64,000 nucleotides of DNA from Labia minor (Eukaryota; Arthropoda; Insecta; Dermaptera; Spongiphoridae), in contig OY720344.1 of the NCBI GenBank assembly GCA_963082975.1, positions 36,138,033 to 36,202,032 of the forward strand, read 5' to 3'. This document shows, one piece after another, positions 40,001 through 46,599 of this stretch. Position 1 is the first letter of the stretch. Every line of letters begins with the position of its first letter. The notes beneath the pieces were generated by a model. The model made no database searches. It was not told the origin of the DNA and saw nothing but the letters and a program-made list of their open reading frames with translations. A program made the position numbers and the translations under genes.

Positions 40001-40559
40001 AACGCTCCTATCAATAACAAAACGATCTTTTTGTAATCTATAAAAAATTATTATCAATTTTTTTTTTGGCTATATTTACTCTCCTCCAAAAGTTCTGTTA
40101 CCACTCTGTTTTTTAATAATTGATATCCATCTTCTAATTGTAAGTAGATATTTTTAATGATCAATAAGAGATTATCATTTTTCATGAATATAAATCATAC
40201 TTAATTCAAATTATGAGTAAATAACCAAATGAAAAAATATAAGTATCATCTTATTTGTTAAAAAATTGTTTTGATTTTATTATTCTTAAAATTAAATTGT
40301 CATTGAAATATGTTAATGGAAACGTACCACCCCCGTTACGATAGCAGAGGTAAGGAAATCTCCACACGTTAGCCAGATCGACAGCGAAGCCGATGATGCT
40401 GAGCAGAAAGTCAGCGCTGGAGCCCCAAGTCTCCCGAGTAACGGCGTCGCCGGCCACCACCAAACTCTGACCATCTCCTAGGGCAGTGACGGTGACTGTA
40501 CCATCGCCACGACCACCTCGGCACTGGTCCTCTGGCAGTAAACACGACAAACGAGTGCA
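12217..40559 (-). CDS. DAT-like (SLC6A3/SLC6A2 clade): SLC6 monoamine transporter, dopamine-transporter type (13 exons, N-terminus missing)
   Basis: The product is a sodium- and chloride-coupled plasma-membrane transporter that clears a monoamine, most likely dopamine, from the synapse. Thirteen exons, all with GT donors and AG acceptors and all phase-compatible, give 623 residues. Helix 1 contains [17 protein letters not shown], with the amine-binding Asp at residue 61. Helix 3 has FYYNVIIGW. Extracellular loop 2 has the Cys pair 162/171 and the glycosylation sites NMT and NES. Helix 6 reads [11 protein letters not shown], helix 8 LGLDSGMGG and helix 10 LLDKYSAG. The C-terminus, RHWLYV, resembles the vertebrate DAT/NET ending. 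The chloride-site Tyr, Gln and two Ser are present. The gene spans over 28 kb because its introns hold many transposons. An octopamine transporter cannot be excluded, while the motifs argue against SERT. The start codon lies upstream of 40559. Confidence 0.92.
12386..12475 (+). mobile_element. Non-LTR retrotransposon 3' tail fragment
   Basis: Contains GGCTCAGGATAGGGACACTT and ACTTTCGAGTT, shared with the LINE tails at 19.65 kb, 61.6 kb and 4.8 kb (reverse strand). It lies in transporter intron 12, antisense to the gene. Only the last ~90 bases remain. Confidence 0.6.
12480..13474. other. Intronic AT-rich DNA
   Basis: Part of transporter intron 12. A hAT-like end (CAGGGGTCGCC at about 12902) is present, but no matching right end was found. 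A short TATCT repeat lies at about 13352-13370. Confidence 0.45.
13475..13960 (+). mobile_element. Helentron-like (HINE) family 2 fragment with 3' hairpins
   Basis: Shares TGTATTGGTTTCA.CCTCGGGAAAAAT and the later ATGTTATATCCACA and AAATTATTTGAAATTGTTTC blocks with 30495-30690. It ends in two direct copies of a hairpin unit, CCGAGCGACGGCTCGG (13858-13873) and CCGAGCGGCGGTTCGG (13933-13948), each followed by TGAACCAGGTA. Hairpins close to the 3' end are usual in Helitron-type elements. The 5' half is missing. Confidence 0.45.
13961..15306. other. Intronic AT-rich DNA
   Basis: Rest of transporter intron 12. The short + strand open frame at 14565-14783 has a GA repeat and no splice or coding support. 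Nothing else was recognised. Confidence 0.5.
15307..15474 (-). CDS. Transporter coding exon 12 (helices 11b-12)
   Basis: 56 codons in phase 0-0, from [17 protein letters not shown] to RTPGTLSE, with donor GTAAATAA. It covers the loop before helix 12, helix 12 ([20 protein letters not shown]) and the start of the cytoplasmic tail. The frame reads a few codons into the intron before stopping, so the open frame overshoots the exon. Confidence 0.92.
15651..16301 (+). mobile_element. Helentron-like (HINE) family 1 copy a
   Basis: Begins GAGTGTCTCCACTCGACTAT and ends in a hairpin, TTTTTACTATCT..AGATAGTAAAAA (about 16262-16300). It carries an AC microsatellite (about 16131-16157) in the same relative place as the TG tracts of the reverse-oriented copies at 24.9 and 32.9 kb. 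It lies within transporter intron 11. The open frame at 16113-16313 is a shadow of this repeat. Confidence 0.65.
16302..17610. other. Intronic DNA, partly of slightly raised G+C
   Basis: The remainder of intron 11. It contains a hammerhead-like core (17005-17033) reported separately and a patch of higher G+C near 17200-17300. No gene was seen. Confidence 0.45.
17005..17052 (+). ncRNA. Hammerhead-ribozyme-like core motif
   Basis: CTGATGA at 17005-17011 and GAAAC at 17030-17034 are spaced by 18 bases, the order and spacing of the conserved hammerhead core around stem II. Stem II pairing is weak (GGTT with GATC, including wobbles), so activity is doubtful. Such motifs are carried by Penelope-like elements and retrozymes in many animals. 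Confidence 0.3.
17611..17711 (-). CDS. Transporter coding exon 11 (helix 11 entry)
   Basis: Begins in phase 1 and ends in phase 0 (donor GTAAGT). It encodes [34 protein letters not shown] in split form, the conserved loop-to-helix-11 segment of SLC6 proteins (compare GxRPxxYWRxCWK in DAT). Confidence 0.93.
17792..17891 (-). CDS. Transporter coding exon 10 (helix 10)
   Basis: Encodes [15 protein letters not shown] and [12 protein letters not shown]. It includes the helix-10 Asp (LLDKY) that forms part of the extracellular gate in this family. Phase 0 in, phase 1 out; donor GTATGA. Confidence 0.93.
17962..18102 (-). CDS. Transporter coding exon 9 (helices 8-9)
   Basis: 47 codons in phase 0-0 starting [15 protein letters not shown], the DAT/NET form of the helix-8 end (vertebrate DAT has AMGGMESVITGLIDEF), followed by helix 9. 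The ATG at the exon start is internal to the protein. Confidence 0.93.
18103..18984. other. Intronic AT-rich DNA (transporter intron 8)
   Basis: Apart from the hammerhead-like fragment there is nothing recognisable. Confidence 0.45.
18273..18325 (+). ncRNA. Decayed hammerhead-like / Penelope-terminal motif
   Basis: TGAAAAGGGCCCTCATAAAG and then AACCGAAACGTTGACATTTA resemble the TGAAGAAGGGC..CGAAACGTT ends found next to hammerhead-type repeats. The CTGATGA box is not intact. It lies in intron 8, close to exon 9. Confidence 0.25.
18985..19715 (+). mobile_element. Non-LTR retrotransposon fragment, 3' part
   Basis: Degenerate reverse transcriptase on the + strand. [10 protein letters not shown] piece near 18990 matches the FIDFxQAFD block. 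[20 protein letters not shown] near 19345-19395 matches the YVIRQ helix after the catalytic region. [12 protein letters not shown] and [14 protein letters not shown] near 19430-19580 match the C-terminal domain, and the tail CAGGATAGGGATACTTGGAG comes at the end. It is the same family as 4760-5496, with many stops and deletions, and lies antisense in transporter intron 8. Confidence 0.7.
19941..20053 (-). CDS. Transporter coding exon 8 (helices 7-8)
   Basis: Encodes [17 protein letters not shown] and [15 protein letters not shown]. The last residues carry the Asp-Ser of the second sodium site (LGLDS). Phase 1 in, phase 0 out; donor GTGAGT. Confidence 0.93.
20054..21123. other. Transporter intron 7, AT-rich
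   Basis: Contains a reverse-oriented hammerhead/Penelope-like motif (20221-20260). The rest shows no structure that I can name. Confidence 0.45.
20221..20260 (-). ncRNA. Hammerhead-like / Penelope-terminal motif, reverse strand
   Basis: On the - strand the order is CTTGAAGAAGGGCGACG followed by TCCGAAACGTTAGC, the TGAAGAAGGGC..CGAAACGTT pattern of decayed hammerhead-type repeats. GG and CC can pair as a minimal stem II. The CTGATGA box is altered, so cleavage is unlikely. Confidence 0.3.
21124..21248 (-). CDS. Transporter coding exon 7 (helix 7)
   Basis: Encodes [19 protein letters not shown] and [23 protein letters not shown] in split form. The Ser in CFTSF is the position that contributes to the chloride site in DAT and SERT, and VATEG matches DAT. 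Acceptor TTTTTTTCAG, donor GTGAGT. Confidence 0.93.
21669..21772 (-). CDS. Transporter coding exon 6 (helix 6)
   Basis: Encodes [18 protein letters not shown] followed by [16 protein letters not shown]. It holds the unwound part of helix 6, with chloride-site Gln and Ser (QIFYS) and the sodium/substrate GxGFG turn. The residue before that Ser is Tyr, where DAT, NET and SERT normally have Phe. Phase 0 in, phase 2 out. Confidence 0.93.
21773..24241. other. Transporter intron 5, right of exon 6
   Basis: AT-rich DNA with a TA microsatellite (about 21967-22001), an ATT repeat (about 22050-22073), the hairpin element at 22781-22894 and a higher-G+C patch at about 23690-23830. No coding exon was recognised. 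Confidence 0.45.
22781..22894. repeat. Hairpin MITE-like palindrome, 35-bp perfect arms
   Basis: Arms 22781-22815 and 22860-22894 are exact reverse complements. They include CTAGGGATCTCTCAAATAAA and its mirror and enclose a 44-base loop. This looks like a minimal hairpin transposon derivative. No clear target duplication could be read because both flanks are TTAA-type low-complexity sequence. Confidence 0.75.
24242..24738 (+). mobile_element. mariner element, internally deleted, copy i
   Basis: Ends CGAAGGCAGGTCAATAAGTC and its mirror GACTTATTGACCTGTCCTCG are bounded by TA (24240-24241 and 24739-24740). The + strand keeps the transposase C-terminus, with a form of [20 protein letters not shown] (mariner DD34D signature region [13 protein letters not shown]) and [10 protein letters not shown]. 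Stops break it. At 497 bp it is a non-autonomous deletion derivative. It is one of four copies of this family in the window. Confidence 0.85.
24875..25557 (-). mobile_element. Helentron-like (HINE) family 1 copy b
   Basis: Carries the sub-terminal inverted repeat ACTATCTCGC (24880-24889) and GCGAGATAGT (25442-25451), an internal TG microsatellite (about 24976-25007), and the block ACTTTTGAGAAATGTAGCTC shared with the other copies. Beyond the common ACACTCCAG end it shares a further ~90 bases with copy c, up to about 25557. It lies in intron 5. Confidence 0.7.
25558..28339. other. Intronic AT-rich DNA (transporter intron 5)
   Basis: No gene or known element was recognised. An ATA repeat is at about 28306-28329. 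Confidence 0.5.
28340..28650. other. GC-elevated intronic island, function unknown
   Basis: Around 300 bases with far higher G+C than the intron around them, including AGGAGGTGGGGGAGTGGGAA and GCAAAGGGGCGGTGAGCC. No long open frame, terminal repeats or family similarity was recognised. Candidate explanations are an enhancer, a non-coding RNA or an old transposon piece. Confidence 0.3.
28841..29465 (+). mobile_element. Helentron-like (HINE) family 1 copy c
   Basis: Same family as 24875-25557 in the opposite orientation. It includes the shared extension (TGAATAAATTTCATTCAATA), the block CTGGAGTGTCTCCACTCGAC and the AAAAGTTGATA and CAAAACGTG blocks. The inner end near 29450 is degraded. Confidence 0.65.
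29811..30905 (-). mobile_element. mariner copy ii, interrupted by a Helentron-like insert
   Basis: The left end GAGGACAGGTCAATAAGTCC and following sequence match copies i, iii and iv, and the - strand carries decayed transposase. The element is interrupted at 30147 and resumes at about 30752 (CCATTTTCTTCT), where copy iv is continuous. The right terminal repeat is degraded near 30900. The open frame at 30041-30310 straddles the junction and is not a gene. Confidence 0.75.
30147..30751 (+). mobile_element. Helentron-like (HINE) family 2 copy, nested in mariner
   Basis: Starts TACCGACCGACGATAGTAAG within a run of T. It includes TTTTCACACCAAATTTCA, GTCTGTCCGT and TGATGAAATTTGGAAT, and repeats its 5' unit at about 30393 (TACCGATCGACGATAGGAAG), so it appears to be a head-to-tail partial dimer. 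A CTGTCCGTC-type tract and the TTTTGATGAAATTTGG box are typical of DINE/HINE elements in arthropods. Insertion within a T run fits Helentron preference. Confidence 0.55.
30906..31396. other. Intronic AT-rich DNA next to exon 5
   Basis: Nothing recognised. Confidence 0.4.
31397..31536 (-). CDS. Transporter coding exon 5 (helix 5)
   Basis: Encodes [19 protein letters not shown] and [20 protein letters not shown], helix 5 and the following extracellular loop of SLC6 proteins. Phase 1 in, phase 0 out; donor GTAATC. The intron to exon 6 is almost 10 kb and is packed with transposons. Confidence 0.93.
32026..32159 (-). CDS. Transporter coding exon 4 (end of loop 2 and helix 4)
   Basis: Encodes [19 protein letters not shown] and [21 protein letters not shown], with VKSSG at the end. 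The split codon at its start is completed by exon 3 (SEYF-H). Phase 2 in, phase 1 out. Confidence 0.93.
32495..32777 (-). CDS. Transporter coding exon 3 (helix 3 and extracellular loop 2)
   Basis: Encodes [18 protein letters not shown] and [10 protein letters not shown], then the large extracellular loop with [10 protein letters not shown] (the conserved disulfide pair), two N-glycosylation sites (NMT, NES) and a Ser/Thr-rich stretch ending SPASEYF. The helix-3 Tyr of the substrate pocket is kept. The residue matching Drosophila DAT Asp121 is Ser. Phase 1 in, phase 2 out; donor GTGAGT. Confidence 0.93.
32866..33459 (-). mobile_element. Helentron-like (HINE) family 1 copy d
   Basis: Left terminal hairpin ACTATCTCATAAGAGATAGT (32871-32890), TG microsatellite (about 32976-33001), sub-terminal GCGAGATAGT (about 33432-33441), and the common end GAGTGGAGACACTCCAG (33443-33459). 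It is very similar to copy b over most of its length and sits in transporter intron 2. Confidence 0.7.
33460..35050. other. Intronic AT-rich DNA (transporter intron 2)
   Basis: A CT-rich stretch at 34617-34760 is the only compositional feature. No element or gene was recognised. Confidence 0.5.
35051..36040 (-). repeat. LTR of the gypsy-like element
   Basis: A GC-richer block beginning AGTTATGTCATCCC on the - strand. A TATA-like TTTAAATATCG lies about 30 bases before a TCAGTTG initiator (about 35690 and 35660) and an AATAAA lies further on (about 35212). The inner boundary near 35051 is uncertain, and an end near 35305 is an alternative. The + strand open frame at 35736-36038 lies in the LTR and is not taken as a gene. 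Confidence 0.55.
35051..37710 (-). mobile_element. Broken gypsy-like LTR retroelement (fossil)
   Basis: Parts visible in - strand orientation: an LTR (about 35051-36040, ends AGTTA..TAACT), a purine-rich tract abutting it (36041-36051), AT-rich internal sequence, the C-terminal part of an integrase (37159-37662, with [17 protein letters not shown]), and a short partial LTR copy at 37648-37710 identical to 35978-36040. The integrase style and LTR ends suggest the Ty3/gypsy group, errantivirus side. Possible TATATA flanks are seen at both ends, but this is low-complexity DNA. It is incomplete and broken. The identity of the shared LTR segment suggests a fairly young insertion. It lies in transporter intron 2, in the same direction as the gene. 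Confidence 0.7.
37730..38035. mobile_element. hAT-type MITE, 306 bp
   Basis: Ends CAGTTGCGTAACTAGG and, on the reverse strand, CAGTGGCGTACCGTGAGG are bounded by a perfect 8-bp duplication GTTGTTAT (37722-37729 and 38036-38043). It has G-rich subterminal tracts and no coding capacity. It inserted next to the gypsy-like remnant. Confidence 0.88.
38044..39203. other. Intronic AT-rich DNA
   Basis: No gene or element was recognised. Confidence 0.5.
39204..39721 (-). mobile_element. Solo LTR (fossil), 518 bp
   Basis: Reads TGTGTGGGAAT at its start and ATTCCCTACA at its end on the - strand. It has a CCAAT box (GACCAATAGC), a TATA-like CTTTTAAAAAGG, and an AATAAA about 200 bases downstream, a U3-R-U5 layout. 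No second LTR or internal region is adjacent, so it is a solo LTR. It abuts a TA microsatellite, so target duplications cannot be read. It lies in transporter intron 2, in the same direction as the gene. The family is uncertain (gypsy or BEL). The overlapping open frames in U3 are not genes. Confidence 0.65.
39876..40007 (-). CDS. Transporter coding exon 2 (helix 2)
   Basis: 44 codons in phase 1-1: [19 protein letters not shown], then [19 protein letters not shown] and ICPLFKG. It contains the family signature FYMEL-LGQ, whose Tyr is part of the chloride site. Donor GTGAGC. Confidence 0.93.
40328..40559 (-). CDS. Transporter coding exon 1 of those seen (N-terminal tail and helix 1)
   Basis: Acceptor TTTGTTTTCTAG precedes TGCACTCG, and the open frame then runs to the donor GTACGT. 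The first 40 residues form a variable cytoplasmic tail (Gly/Thr/Val-rich), followed by [20 protein letters not shown] and [17 protein letters not shown]. The Asp after GFAV is the amine-coordinating residue that separates monoamine transporters from the amino-acid and GABA members. No Met start lies in this frame downstream of the acceptor, so at least one more 5' exon must exist. Confidence 0.92.
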
Positions 40560-41339
40560 CTAGAAAACAAATGCAAGTCAGCGGGACAATCGGAACAGCA
40601 AGCCTATTTGCCATCCAGGCAGCACGAATACCGCCAACGAATAATAAAAAAAATTCACAAAAAATAAAATAAAACCTAAGAAATGTTCTAGTTAAAGTAT
40701 ATTTATACTTATACTTAATTTTAAATATATGTACTTGATATAAGATAAGAATCTTCTACATATATTCCCTTTAAACGTCAATTAATCTAGTCTATTATAT
40801 TAAACATGATACACGATTCGAAGGGGCTGTACTTGTCCCCAACATCACCCAAGAACAATCTTCATAACATAATAGATATCTGATAACAGTACGGATTAAA
40901 CTAGCACTATCTTGAACAATTTTTGATTTTAAAAAAACAGACGAGAAGAAAAAGAAACAGAAAAAATTAAACTCAAAATCAGTAATCCATGTTTTAAAAA
41001 AATAATAAATCTTTCTAAAAATTGTGTATATAAAAAATTAAATTTCTTATTCCAAATTTTAATAAATATCAAATTTAGAACTGAAGGGCGCATAAAGTAA
41101 ACATATCAATAAATTTGAAACTTGGTTTTAACTAAAAGTTATTCTTACCAAGTTTTATATTTTTAAATTTAATTTTAGTTAACAAAACTGATGAAACTAC
41201 TAATAAATATTTACTATCTGTGGGTCTTTGTTTTATTGGATAATTTTAAAAGAATCCATAACTGATTATCAATTTTTATTTGATATATTTATTGAAAAAA
41301 TGTATTAAACTCAGGTCTTTTATATATATGTTAATAACT
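40560..41339. other. Upstream flank / first intron of the transporter
   Basis: AT-rich and without an exon that I can support. It begins with the polypyrimidine tract of the exon 1 acceptor. Confidence 0.45.
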
Positions 41340-42420
41340 AGGAAATAGTAGTAAACATATACGGGACTGTTCGAGTGTTTAGATCAGGATCTGGAGATGA
41401 CTTTATGTTGATTGCAACAAGGGTGCTGACCATGGTGAGCTATTATTTCACACCGAATGATCTCATTCCAGTAACCGGAATGTTACCCCATCTATAGAGT
41501 GAGAAATGCCAACTCAAAATTTCAGAGAAAAATGTACGTTGGAATTGACCTCTAAGTTGAATCTCTTAAGGATGCATAAAGGAAGGATACAAAACATTCA
41601 AAAAGACTGTTTCTAAAGCCACAAAGAGACCCATCAACGAATCTGGGTGCGGGGATGACAGATTATTAAACAGGTCTAGACTAAGAACTCGACAAAATAT
41701 CTAAGAATGATTCTAGATGGTGTATTAACCTTTTGTAATTCTTCTAGTCACTCATGATATATGAATCGGAGATTTGGGCTGATATCATGAAAGTTACAAA
41801 ATATAGGAAGAAGTTGCAATAGGTCTAACGAAGATGGGGAAGCGGTTCTTGAGCTACTGGAAGTTATTTCAATAGAGCTTCTAAATGAAGAACAGAAAGA
41901 GATTTTCTGATTGGACTGTGCTAGGAAGAGACAATAAATGAAACTCTCCAAAGCTGGCAGAACCGATGGCATTTTAGCCAATCAGTAGACGATTAAATTA
42001 CCCCTCCGCATTTCATTAACAAAGATCATGGGAAGGTAAATTTCGACCTTTACAAATTTCTTTTTGAACATGGATATTTCCGGGCATATCTATCTAAGAT
42101 GCAGAAAAATACTCTTCTGTTTTTCGTGATCAGAATTTGAAGATACCGCCTACCATATTTTCTTTGAATGTTTACACTTATCGGCCAACCATGGGGCTTT
42201 TTCAGCCAGAGTCGCATAGCATAGCACATAACTCAATTGTATCCGTGATATTGCAGAGTAAATAAAAATGGAAAGTATAAGTTGCATTGCGAGAGACGAA
42301 GAGAGATGAAGGGTGTCTTGAATAAGAAAGAAGAAGAAATAATGCCGAAAGCTCGGACCAGGCAGAATTCATTCGAAAGAGTTCAGGTCTACACTTACCA
42401 TTTTATTTAGTTATGTTAAA
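41340..42420 (+). mobile_element. Non-LTR retrotransposon C-terminal fragment (R1/jockey-like)
   Basis: Translations across the three + frames give EIWADIMKVTKYRKKLQ (about 41765), then KDHGKVNFDLYKFLFEHGYF (about 42020) and EDTAYHIFFECLHLS (about 42135). This is the order of the R1/jockey-type ORF2 C-terminus, ending in the Cys/His domain (EDxxHxxFxC). Several stops and frame changes show an old copy. It is antisense to the transporter. Confidence 0.65.
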
Positions 42421-43179
42421 AGTTATAGAGCGAATTAAATTTATAAATTTATTAATATATTAATTAAGTTAATATTAATAAACTATATCTGTGCATTTTT
42501 CTGATAAAATAACTAGCAAATAATAAAATAATCTATTTACCAAATAAGATATTTTATTGCTTACATAATAAAACTATGGCGTATATATCATAAAACTTTT
42601 ATTTAAGATATACAATAATAAATTAATTATAAACCAAATTAATTCAAATGATATTATAAACTAATATATATTATTTAGTAGCTTAAATTAGAATTTAATC
42701 AAATATATGGAATCCTTCATATCAGTAAAAAAAAAATTTCTATATTTGAGCTGGACAATATACATATAATAGAATTCAGACAGGAATATCAATTACAATA
42801 ATGGTAAGCGAGCGAAAAACAAGGACAAAGTTGATATCGTATTGCTGAATGAAATAGGAAATGTTACAGTTCTGACAAAGGACCCCGTTATTCTCAAAAT
42901 CAGTCTCTGTGAGGATCAAAAACATATTACCTTCCCAGGTTGTTTTCAGAAACATTTATTAATTTTTAATCTAGAATCCTAAACTTGAGAAAATTTGTAG
43001 ATTCCTTTCCGGAAAGACAAAAATGATAAGTCTATCGGCCAGAAACCAGCAAATAACAAAACATAATGTCAGCAAGCAACCGCGGTACTAAAGGAATGAA
43101 AAAATTGATTCCTGCTAGTACTACAAATTTTGAAGAATGTAAGAGAAAACGGGTCCTAAATGATGAATTCAAAAAATTA
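42421..43179. other. AT-rich DNA and unassigned non-LTR-like debris
   Basis: 42430-42770 is plain AT-rich DNA. 42775-43170 is less AT-rich and may belong to a LINE (KVDIVLLNE near 42830), but the similarity is weak. Confidence 0.3.
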
Positions 43180-43620
43180 AATGACTATTCAGCATCTCCT
43201 AAAAATAGACATAATGTATCTGTGAAATAAAAAATTAACTTGATTGAATTTATTATTTTATGACATCTTTGAAGAACTGGAGAGGAGGCGGAATCTGGCG
43301 AAAAGATGTTAACTATGATTATAGCCAGGTTAAAAGGTGCGTTAAAATACTGAGCCAATATGACATTAAAAATGCATTCAATTCCCACGTTGAAAGTTCA
43401 TACACCTGACACTCAAGAGAGATAGATGTACCGCGGTATCTCCTAGACATTATAGGAAGTTAGTTTAAACTTTAAACTAAACTTGCATTTCATATAAAAT
43501 GACATTGAATAGAGCCACCCACTACAGCAAGTATTTCTTTGCATCCAGAGTTTGTTGCTCATATGTTCATCCTATGTGTACGTAACTTCTTTCAAGTTGT
43601 CAACCTCTTCGCTAGGATAA
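43180..43620 (+). mobile_element. Decayed reverse-transcriptase fragment
   Basis: The + strand peptide YDIKNAFNSHV near 43360-43390 followed by PRYLLDIIGS near 43430 matches the DIKNAFN..P.YL..II block of R1/jockey-like reverse transcriptases. It lies downstream of C-terminal remains (41.3-42.4 kb), so it is a separate or rearranged copy. Confidence 0.4.
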
Positions 43621-44170
43621 TGTTTGCGGTTTGGTATTATACATTTGATTAAACCTTTTAAAAAAAGAGCAAAATATATTCTACTTCAAAGCAACAGAAT
43701 TGGAAAAAGAGTTAAAATTTAACAAAAAGGATTAAATTAAACTTTTATATGTGCTTTTTTTATTATTTTAGATCAAAATCAAACATTGTTAATCCTCAAA
43801 AGTAGAGGATTTATTTATTATTTATATAAGAGAGATATTCATTTATTGTATAAATAATAAAAAGAAAAACGTTCAATTAAATTAGAAATAAGACTTGTTT
43901 CTAATAAATTATATTAAGTTTAGTTAATATATAGATAAATAAAACTTAATTTTAAATATGAATCTTCCATATAAAATAAAAATTTTATTATTATTTTATA
44001 TTTTATTTTTAATATAATAATCAAATAAATAACTAAATAAAAAAGAAAATTAAAAATTTTTCAATTAAAAAATAATTAATATAAATATTGATTCTTTGTA
44101 AAGCGATCAACGAAAACCCCTCGAAGTTAGATTGTCCGCATTGATCAACTGTTGAATGAGAAGTGCTTAC
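43621..44170. other. AT-rich DNA
   Basis: Nothing recognised. Confidence 0.4.
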
Positions 44171-44230
44171 TGTTAGGCGGCCAGAAGGCGGAATGTTTGA
44201 GTCGGCCACTGCCAGGTAAAGCGAGAACAC
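44171..44230 (-). CDS. Candidate upstream exon of the transporter
   Basis: A 60-base GC-rich segment lies between an acceptor (TTGATTGCAG) and a consensus donor (GTAAGC). Read in phase 0 it has no stop and would encode VFSLYLAVADSNIPPSGRLT, joining in phase to exon 1 at 40559. SLC6 N-terminal tails are not conserved, so there is no homology to confirm it. No Met is present, so a further upstream exon would still be needed. It could also be a false exon. Confidence 0.35.
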
Positions 44231-46237
44231 CTGCAATCAACCAAAATATTATTATGAATAATAAAGATATCATATATAATAAAAAAGAAATAAATCATTG
44301 TAATAGAGTTTTGGAAAAAAATTAATTTTGATTAAATTTCTCTAAAGATTTTAAATATAGAGATATAGATTATATTATGATATTGGTGGATTAGAAAATG
44401 TATAATGAAAATCAAAGTTCAGCCAGAAGGATGCCGATGATTAAGAAATACAACTCTCTGTTGTTTATTGTTGTTGTTTCTCATGCAAAAATAATATCAT
44501 CAAGTTCTTATGTTGTTGAAAAAGAAGTTAATAAAGTTTTATTTTTTAGATAGTTTAAATGATTAAATTTTGATTTAGTTTTAAATTAATCAATAATTTT
44601 AGATTTTTTTTATTATCGGATTTAAATGAAAGTAGAGTGATGCTTTTTTAATTTTCCTACTTTCAGCACCTTGTTTACTATTATAATGAGCCTAATTAAA
44701 AAAAGTTATATTTAATTTATTTGCTGATTAATTAAATTTAATTATTTATACTTTGTTTTTTTATTTTTAAATTATCAAGTGATTTTATATGTAGTTTATT
44801 AGGAATAGAGATCGAGGTATATAAATATACTCTTATAATTTTTTAAAATGATTAATCACTTTTGCTCTCTTTCATTAATTCGAGTTCTCGATGTTGTTAG
44901 TTTCATTTTATAAATAATAAATCTCGCATTAATTGAAACAATTATTTTCTAAATAAACAGTCAAGGATTTTAATTTGGTCCGACATAGAAAATGATAATA
45001 AAAATAAAACTGTCAGTTGATTTTCTTACGAGAAAAAAAAAAGATTGAACATTTTAGTTCAATAAAGTTTAAAAGAAGAGGGACACTTGTTGATGGGGAT
45101 GGGGTAAATGCGATGAGTGAGACAGAGAGAAAGCGAAGGACAGCTGTATAATTTGATTAGCAGATTCCCGAGGGCATTATACTAAAACCATCCTTGACCA
45201 AATAGGCGATTCAATTTAAATCATCGTTAAATAAAGGACAAGTTAAAGAGGAATGGAGAGAGGAAATAGATTAGGCATCTTTGAGGACACCACCATAATT
45301 ATTAATTCAATTATAAATGATCTATGTAAATATCGATGATAAATCAATATATTTATTTTTGGATAAATTTGAGTAGAGTAGAGTATTTCGAAAAATAAAA
45401 TTCAAATAAACTATAATAAGCACAATCTCTGACTAAACAATATGATGCCCAAAATTAGCATCATCAACTTATAATAAATATTTACATCCTTTTTTTATTT
45501 ATTAATTAAGAAATGGAATAAGAAAATTTTTCATCCCTCAGTATTTTTAATATACGTTTCAAGTAACCCTATCCTACTGAATTTTAGAAGGCATAAGAAA
45601 TTTAAACGTTATTTAGAAAACAGTATAAAAATTTCTTTTGATATGATTTGACGTATGACTTAAAAGAAATCCATCGTAAGATAATAGTGTAAACAAGTAT
45701 ATTAAGCTGGGAAAGTAAAGGACAAATAGGCCAGTAACTATAAATTAAGGGCAGGAAATAACAAAGAAAATTCTAATCAAAATATCAAAATTGTAAAAAA
45801 ACCATTGTGATTTTGTATGAAGTACCCTTTAATTAGATATATTTTATTATGTCTTCAAATTGTGGGATTTAAGCATTTAAGTCAGTCTAGTCTTCTCATT
45901 TATCATTGAACCTCTAAAAGTTGTCTGACTTAAAGATTGGGTTATATTATTAGATTTCCATAGAGAAGAGTGAAATTTTTAATTTAATCATTTATTCAAT
46001 TTATCCCGAGGTCCCTATGATTCAGTTTATTGGAAATATGTTCTCCATTGAACATTTTGAAGAACTTCATTCTAAAGATCCAAATTATCTTAAGAATCAT
46101 TCTGTAAATCAAAAATTGTTCTCCATAGTCAGATCTGAGTTTTGTTGGATCAACACATCTATCCTAAAGCGTACCCAGGTATTTAAAAATCTTAATTATA
46201 AAACAGTTGTCTAGTCATTTATTTTCATTTACTGCCA
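44231..46237. other. AT-rich DNA upstream of the transporter
   Basis: No exon, promoter or element was recognised. A modestly GC-richer part at 45080-45180 has purine-rich sequence. Confidence 0.45.
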
Positions 46238-46599
46238 CGAGGGTAGGTCAATAAGTCCGTGTCTTTTTGAATGAAACAAAGGTTTTTAGATAAAAAATAA
46301 TTTTAAATTTCAACATAGTCTCCTTTGAGCACTATACACTTTGTCCAAAGTTTCTCCAATTTTTTTATTCCTTCCAAAAATAAGATTTGTCTCGGAAATC
46401 AAAATAGGTATTTGTTTGTGAGATGATTACATCGTTGGAGTCAAATCTCTTTCCACTGAACCATTTCTTTTTTACTTTTTTCAATTTTCTTCTCTAATCA
46501 CGTGGTAGTCTGCTATTAATAGAGTATAATACAGGAGCAGTGTGACCATTTCAAGAGACGGGAAATTCAAAAAGTCACCGACTTATTGACCTGTCCTCG
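46238..46599 (-). mobile_element. mariner copy iii, internally deleted
   Basis: Left end CGAGGGTAGGTCAATAAGTC and right end GACTTATTGACCTGTCCTCG are followed by TA. It has the same interior as copies ii and iv but is shorter (362 bp), with decayed transposase on the - strand. Confidence 0.8.

Noticed and set aside
40411-40614. ORF starting MANRLAVPIVPLTCICF on the - strand
   Set aside because: The ATG lies upstream of the exon 1 splice acceptor, and the frame differs from the transporter frame.
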